From CAYVFC01 sp964450715 (GTDB taxonomy: Bacteria; Myxococcota_A; Polyangia; Polyangiales; JAFGIB01), in the NCBI GenBank assembly GCA_964450715.1, contig CAYVFC010000215.1, positions 1-9,511 of the forward strand: a DNA stretch of 9,511 nucleotides, in the 5' to 3' direction. How positions within the stretch are numbered: position 1 is the stretch's first letter; every line of letters starts with the position of its first letter. Positions 6,141 to 9,511 of this stretch are shown piece by piece. Both the position numbers and the translations under genes were made by a program. A model generated the notes under the pieces. The model was given only the letters and a program-made list of their open reading frames with translations. It had not been told where the DNA came from and did not search any database.

Positions 6141-6206
6141 TTTCTACCCATCGAGAACTCCGCCCCGCGTTCGTCGACTGGGGAGAAACGCACCACCGGG
6201 GAGAAA
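6141..6206. promoter_or_regulatory. Candidate activator-binding repeats upstream of the sigma-54 promoter
   Basis: GGGGAGAAA occurs on the plus strand at 6198-6206 and 6180-6188, 18 bases apart. A reverse-oriented copy with one mismatch (TTTCTACCC) lies at 6141-6149. These are 50-115 bases upstream of the -24 element, the usual position for upstream activator sequences bound by NtrC-type dimers. A separate GAGGG-GTT-CCCTC inverted repeat lies at 6097-6109. Assignment rests on position and repetition only. Confidence 0.4.
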
Positions 6207-6207
6207 A

Positions 6208-7575
6208 TCACCGGTCTCGTTTGCGACTCTTGAGCTTCTCCCTCAACGTCTTTCGATCGATCCCCAGAATCTCTGCGGCCCGACTCTTGTTGCCTCCGAC
6301 GCTGCTCATCACGTTACGAATATACTCGGCCTCCACCTCGACCAGCGGCCGGGTGAAGCTCATCCTCCCCGCCGGGTTCGCACGTAAAAGGGCCGGTAGA
6401 TCCGGCGCATCGATGGGATCGTTGTCGGTCATGACCACCAGCCGGTGGATGGTATTTTCCAACTCCCTGACATTTCCGGGCCACTGGTATCCCTTGAGCA
6501 ACTCCAGGGCGCGCAACGAAAAGCCAGGCACGGGACGCTTGGCCTCGGCCGCGTACTTCTCCGCGAATATGCCGATCATCTTGAGAACGTCGTCGTCGCG
6601 CGCGCGCAGGGGCGGCACCTCGATGGAGATCACGTTCAACCGGTAAAAGAGATCCTCCCTAAAGAGGCCCTTGGCGACCAGGGCTCGGAGCGCCTTGTTG
6701 GTCGCGGCGATGACCCGCACGTCCACGCTCAATGTGCGCGTGGAACCGACCATGCAGATCTCCTTTTCTTGCAGAACTCGCAGCAGCTTGACCTGCATGG
6801 CGGTGGTCGTCTCGCTCACCTCGTCGAGAAAGATCGTCCCCCCGTCCGCGGTCTGGAAAAAGCCGGCCCTTGAATCGGTAGCCCCGGTGAAGGCGCCGCG
6901 TACGTGCCCGAACAGCTCGCTCTCCAGAAGGCTCTCCGGTATGCCGCCGCAGTTGACCGCGACGAAAGGCGCGGCGGCGCGCGCGCTGTTGTAATGGATG
7001 GCGCGCGCGACCAGTTCCTTGCCGGTTCCGCTCTCGCCCGAGACCAACACGGTCGCCAGGGTTCGCGCCGACTTGGCGATGTCACCGTACACGACCTTCA
7101 TGGCTTCTGAATCGCCGATGAAGCCCGCCGGAGAGCGCACGTCCACCGTATCGACCTTTACCGACCGGCGCAGGCGGAGCGCCTCGAGCGTCCGCTGTAC
7201 CGATTCGACCAACTCCTCGTCGGTAAAGGGCTTGGACAGGTACTCGCTGGCCCCGACTTTCATCGCCTCCACCGCACCGCCCACGGAAGCGTACCCGGTT
7301 ATCATGACGACCTCGGTGTCCGGGTGGTTCTCCCTGACGTACCTGATGAGATCCACTCCGCTCAGCTCGGGCATCTTGTAGTCCGTGATGACGAGATCGA
7401 AACGGGTGTGCTTGAGCATCCGCATCGCTTCAGAGGCGCTTCCCGCCGAGACGATACGGTAGCCAAGCGGGGCGAGGTTCCTGCGAACCACCTCGATTGC
7501 GTCCGGCACGTCGTCCACGACGAGGATGACTTCCTTGTTCTCCTTCGGCTTGCTTCTGCGGCTTTCACGCTTCAC
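6208..7575 (-). CDS. Sigma-54-dependent response regulator, NtrC family
   Basis: A 455-residue activator. The receiver domain (about 15-130) has the acidic pair D21/D22, phosphoacceptor D65 in ITDYKMP, T93 and K115 in LSKPF. The AAA+ domain (about 150-390) has Walker A GESGTGKE (180-187), the sigma-54-contacting GAFTGA loop (227-232) and Walker B GGTIFLDE (245-252). The C-terminal Fis-type helix-turn-helix is at about 423-451 (NKSRAAEILGIDRKTLREKL). All catalytic residues are present, so it should be functional. I chose the GTG at 7575: it overlaps the kinase stop as GTGA and has GGAGG upstream, separated by a run of eight C. A GTG at 7593 would add only six residues (MWRPPP) from the homopolymer. 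It is presumably phosphorylated by the upstream kinase and drives the sigma-54 promoter just beyond its own stop codon. Confidence 0.93.
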   Translation of the reverse strand: MKRESRRSKPKENKEVILVVDDVPDAIEVVRRNLAPLGYRIVSAGSASEAMRMLKHTRFDLVITDYKMPELSGVDLIRYVRENHPDTEVVMITGYASVGGAVEAMKVGASEYLSKPFTDEELVESVQRTLEALRLRRSVKVDTVDVRSPAGFIGDSEAMKVVYGDIAKSARTLATVLVSGESGTGKELVARAIHYNSARAAAPFVAVNCGGIPESLLESELFGHVRGAFTGATDSRAGFFQTADGGTIFLDEVSETTTAMQVKLLRVLQEKEICMVGSTRTLSVDVRVIAATNKALRALVAKGLFREDLFYRLNVISIEVPPLRARDDDVLKMIGIFAEKYAAEAKRPVPGFSLRALELLKGYQWPGNVRELENTIHRLVVMTDNDPIDAPDLPALLRANPAGRMSFTRPLVEVEAEYIRNVMSSVGGNKSRAAEILGIDRKTLREKLKSRKRDR

Positions 7576-9161
7576 TGGGGGGGGCCTCCACACGGCAACA
7601 ATACGCGGAACCTGCTGCCGCCTCGCTCCTTGCTGCTCACTTCTATCCTACCTCTGTGTGCCGCCACTATCCCGTGAACGACCGGCAGCCCGAGCCCCGT
7701 GCCCTCGCCCGCGCCCTTGGTAGTGAAGAACGGTTCGAAGAGCCTCTCCCTGTCCTGCTCGGCTATGCCCACACCCGTATCGCTCACCTCGAGCGCGATC
7801 CACTCGCCCTCCTGCACCGTTTCGATGGCGACCGAACCGCCTTCCGGCATGGCCTGTATGGCGTTCACGATCAAATTGATCACGACCTGCTTGATCTGGC
7901 TCGGATCCATGGTGACCTCCGGCAGCCCCTCGGCAAGACGGCACTCCAACTTGATCCCGAGATTGGCTCCGCGGGCCTCGAGCAAGGCGGCCGATTCCCT
8001 GACTATGTCATTTATGCTGGCCGGCCTCTTGCTCGGAGGTGTCTGCCGCGCGAACAGCATGAGCTTGCGGATCACTTCGCGGGCGTAAAGCGAGGCCGAC
8101 TCAATCTTTACCAGGTCCTCCCGAACCTGCGCGGGCAGCTCGGAGCACTTTTTCGCCAACTGCGCGAATCCGAGAACGCTCCCCAGCGGCTCGTTAAGCT
8201 CGTGCGCGATGCCGGCAGCCAGCTGTCCTATGGTGGCCAGCCTGTCGGCGCGCCTCACCTGCTCTTCCAGCTTCAGCCTCTCCTCGTCAGCCCTTTTGTG
8301 TTCCACCACCAGCGCGATATCGCCGGCGATCAGGTCGAGAAGACGTCTCTCCTCGTTCAAAAAGGGGCCCTCGTCGAGGTCAGGCCTGTCCTCTACGTAC
8401 TCCACCTCTACCATCCCGCGAAGGATGCCCGCCCCGACGATCTCCGATCGCTGCGCGTGCCTGGCCGCTCCTTTTACCGACGACTCGAACACCTTGCCGT
8501 CGATGGTGATCCGCGCCCGCGTGATCTCCGGATACTGCATGGCAGGCGGGATACATTCGACTACTTGCCTGAGGACGGCGTCGATCTCGGCGCTCGCGTC
8601 CGAGGTAGCCTTTCCTATCCGGTACAGGCAGGTCAACTCCTTGACGCGCTCCCTCTGGGCGAGCCTGATCCGCTGAAAGGCAGTCACGAAGGCCAGGGCC
8701 TGCGAGACGCGTCGCAGGTCGGCCAGCGCGGAACGCGAGAACGGGGAGCGGCTCTTATACATCACGAATCCGTTGAGCTCTTCCCCGAACCTGAGCTGGA
8801 ACAGGGCGAAGCTCTGCAGAAGCCGATCGCCGCTCTGGTCTCGAAGGTCCTCTGGAACCTCGCCCCGCAGATGGGCCTCCCAAGCTTCCTCGTAGCTGCG
8901 AAACAGGGATTTCCGGACGTCCGCCCCCGGCGTCATCTTTTCTAGCGAGAGGTCGCCCAGGCGGTAGAAGCGCTCCGGCTTTCTCTGCATCTCCCAGCGC
9001 GAGAAGCGGCCGGACTCCCTGAGCAGGTTCTCGACCGCGTCCGCTCTCACATGAGCCAACAGCAGTCTGTCGACTTCGATCAGGAAGTCGACGAGCGGCT
9101 CGGCGCGGTCGGCGCACAGAAGCATGTCGTGCTGAAACTTGTTGAGGTCGAGGGGGTTCAC
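7572..9161 (-). CDS. Soluble sensor histidine kinase with GAF-like sensory domains
   Basis: A 529-residue kinase with no membrane segment, so it should sense an internal cue. Residues about 15-170 form a GAF-like input region. Residues about 175-290 are a second one, of the type with ECIPPAMQYPEITRARITIDG and the DRPDLDEGPFLNEERRLLDLIA ending common in anaerobe kinases. A helix leads into the DHp domain with the H-box GIAHELNEPLGSV (phosphoacceptor H320). The ATPase domain has N-box NLIVNAIQAM (N433), DTGVGI (461-466), the F-box FEPFFTTK and GTGLGL (487-492). I chose the GTG at 9161 because homologous-looking sequence begins there. The upstream in-frame extension to 9398 (79 residues) is Arg/Thr/Ser-rich and looks non-coding. 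The Shine-Dalgarno for this start is weak, so the start is tentative. It is translationally coupled to the response regulator. The ligand is unknown; a redox or energy signal would suit the target operon. Confidence 0.9.
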   Translation of the reverse strand: MNPLDLNKFQHDMLLCADRAEPLVDFLIEVDRLLLAHVRADAVENLLRESGRFSRWEMQRKPERFYRLGDLSLEKMTPGADVRKSLFRSYEEAWEAHLRGEVPEDLRDQSGDRLLQSFALFQLRFGEELNGFVMYKSRSPFSRSALADLRRVSQALAFVTAFQRIRLAQRERVKELTCLYRIGKATSDASAEIDAVLRQVVECIPPAMQYPEITRARITIDGKVFESSVKGAARHAQRSEIVGAGILRGMVEVEYVEDRPDLDEGPFLNEERRLLDLIAGDIALVVEHKRADEERLKLEEQVRRADRLATIGQLAAGIAHELNEPLGSVLGFAQLAKKCSELPAQVREDLVKIESASLYAREVIRKLMLFARQTPPSKRPASINDIVRESAALLEARGANLGIKLECRLAEGLPEVTMDPSQIKQVVINLIVNAIQAMPEGGSVAIETVQEGEWIALEVSDTGVGIAEQDRERLFEPFFTTKGAGEGTGLGLPVVHGIVAAHRGRIEVSSKERGGSRFRVLLPCGGPPQ

Positions 9162-9467
9162 GCTCTTCGTCCGCGCGGGGTAACAGCCGATATTACGCCC
9201 GCCCCGTATTCTTCCCACAGGCATGTACGCTGACGATGTGCTGCTGTAAAGCGTCGGTGGCCGCAAGAATAACGCGTGGCTGCTGCCCCGAAACGTGGTC
9301 GACGACCCCGTCTTAGCGCGGTGCCCCCACCTTTCTCCGGCCGTCCTGAAGGCCGTGGCAGCGAAAACGGTCGCTCCCCGATCGGTCCCCACGGACAACG
9401 GGACCGAACCGGAATCCCCAACGAAATCAACGGCGAGCGGTAGAGGATTCGACCGGAACTGGTCCCG
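9162..9467. other. Upstream intergenic region of the kinase gene
   Basis: I see no convincing gene on either strand. The open frame continuing upstream from the kinase has no domain character. The region holds the weak promoter candidate described separately and, if the right edge is an intron, its 3' exon. Confidence 0.5.
9222..9250 (-). promoter_or_regulatory. Weak candidate vegetative promoter of the kinase-regulator pair
   Basis: TTTACA (9250-9245, five of six to TTGACA) is followed after 17 bases by TACATG (9227-9222), a poor -10. A start near 9215 would give a leader of about 50 bases to the GTG at 9161. The -10 match is weak and chance is a real possibility. Confidence 0.2.
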
Positions 9468-9511
9468 GTAGGGACGGCCCTTTCGGGCCGCCCCCCGGAC
9501 GGATCCCAGCG
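9468..9511 (-). ncRNA. Possible 3' end of a group II intron (domain V 3' half and domain VI), truncated by the window edge
   Basis: On the minus strand the edge reads CGCTGGGATC, resembling the 3' strand of domain V. A short linker follows, then a stable stem CGGCCC-GAAA-GGGCCG (9490-9475) with flanking GGG/CCC pairs, a single unpaired T, and CCCTAC. This order (GGATC, linker, GNRA-capped domain VI helix, terminal YAC) resembles the 3' end of bacterial group II introns as I remember them. The domain V 5' half and any maturase would lie beyond the window. The bulge is T rather than the usual branch-point A, which weakens the case. The alternative is a strong hairpin acting as a terminator for a neighbouring gene. 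Confidence 0.4.

Noticed and set aside
9162..9398. 79-residue N-terminal extension of the kinase
   Set aside because: Composition is non-coding in style, with no domain, signal peptide or membrane segment; the conserved protein starts about 9161.
9445..9454. GGTCGAATCC on the minus strand, resembling a tRNA T-arm
   Set aside because: The flanking five-base arms do not pair and no acceptor, anticodon or D-arm can be built around it.

Overview
The window is GC-rich bacterial chromosome from what looks like a strict or facultative anaerobe. The gene content (Hnd/Hyd-type NADH-oxidising iron-sulfur subunits, a glutamate-synthase-like flavoprotein, a soluble GAF-type histidine kinase and an NtrC-type sigma-54 activator) resembles Desulfobacterota ('Deltaproteobacteria') or a neighbouring anaerobic lineage. 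This assignment is inference from gene style, not from a marker gene. All seven credible genes lie on the minus strand, so the window reads biologically from right to left.

Right end (9511 to 9162): no protein gene. The extreme edge resembles the 3' end of a group II intron (domain V 3' half plus domain VI) on the minus strand. The rest is the upstream region of the kinase gene.

Regulatory pair (9161 to 6208): a soluble sensor histidine kinase and a sigma-54-dependent response regulator, overlapping by four bases (GTGA). The overlap lies next to a run of eight C that could permit frameshifting between the two genes.

Intergenic 6207 to 6046: a near-consensus sigma-54 (-24/-12) promoter with canonical spacing. 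Three copies of a nine-base motif lie upstream of it, as expected of activator sites. The promoter places a short leader and a Shine-Dalgarno directly in front of the next gene.

Structural operon (6045 to 623): five tightly packed genes. They are a small protein with a duplicated cysteine motif; a NuoE/HndA-like [2Fe-2S] subunit with a long zinc-ribbon-like C-terminal extension; a 625-residue HndC/HydB-type NADH- and FMN-binding subunit; a short [2Fe-2S]/2x[4Fe-4S] protein equivalent to the NuoG/HndD N-terminus with an extra Cys-rich tail; and an FMN-binding glutamate-synthase-like protein. The last lacks both the glutaminase domain and the usual [3Fe-4S] cysteines. No hydrogenase or formate dehydrogenase catalytic subunit is present. 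The simplest reading is a soluble NADH-linked iron-sulfur flavoprotein complex in which the glutamate-synthase-like FMN protein takes the place normally held by a hydrogenase. Its physiological reaction is unknown; electron bifurcation is possible but unproven. Expression is probably switched on by the adjacent two-component system through sigma-54.

Left end (622 to 1): no credible gene. It holds a 190-bp element with 22-23-bp terminal inverted repeats and a 4-bp TTTA target duplication, which looks like a miniature inverted-repeat transposable element (MITE).
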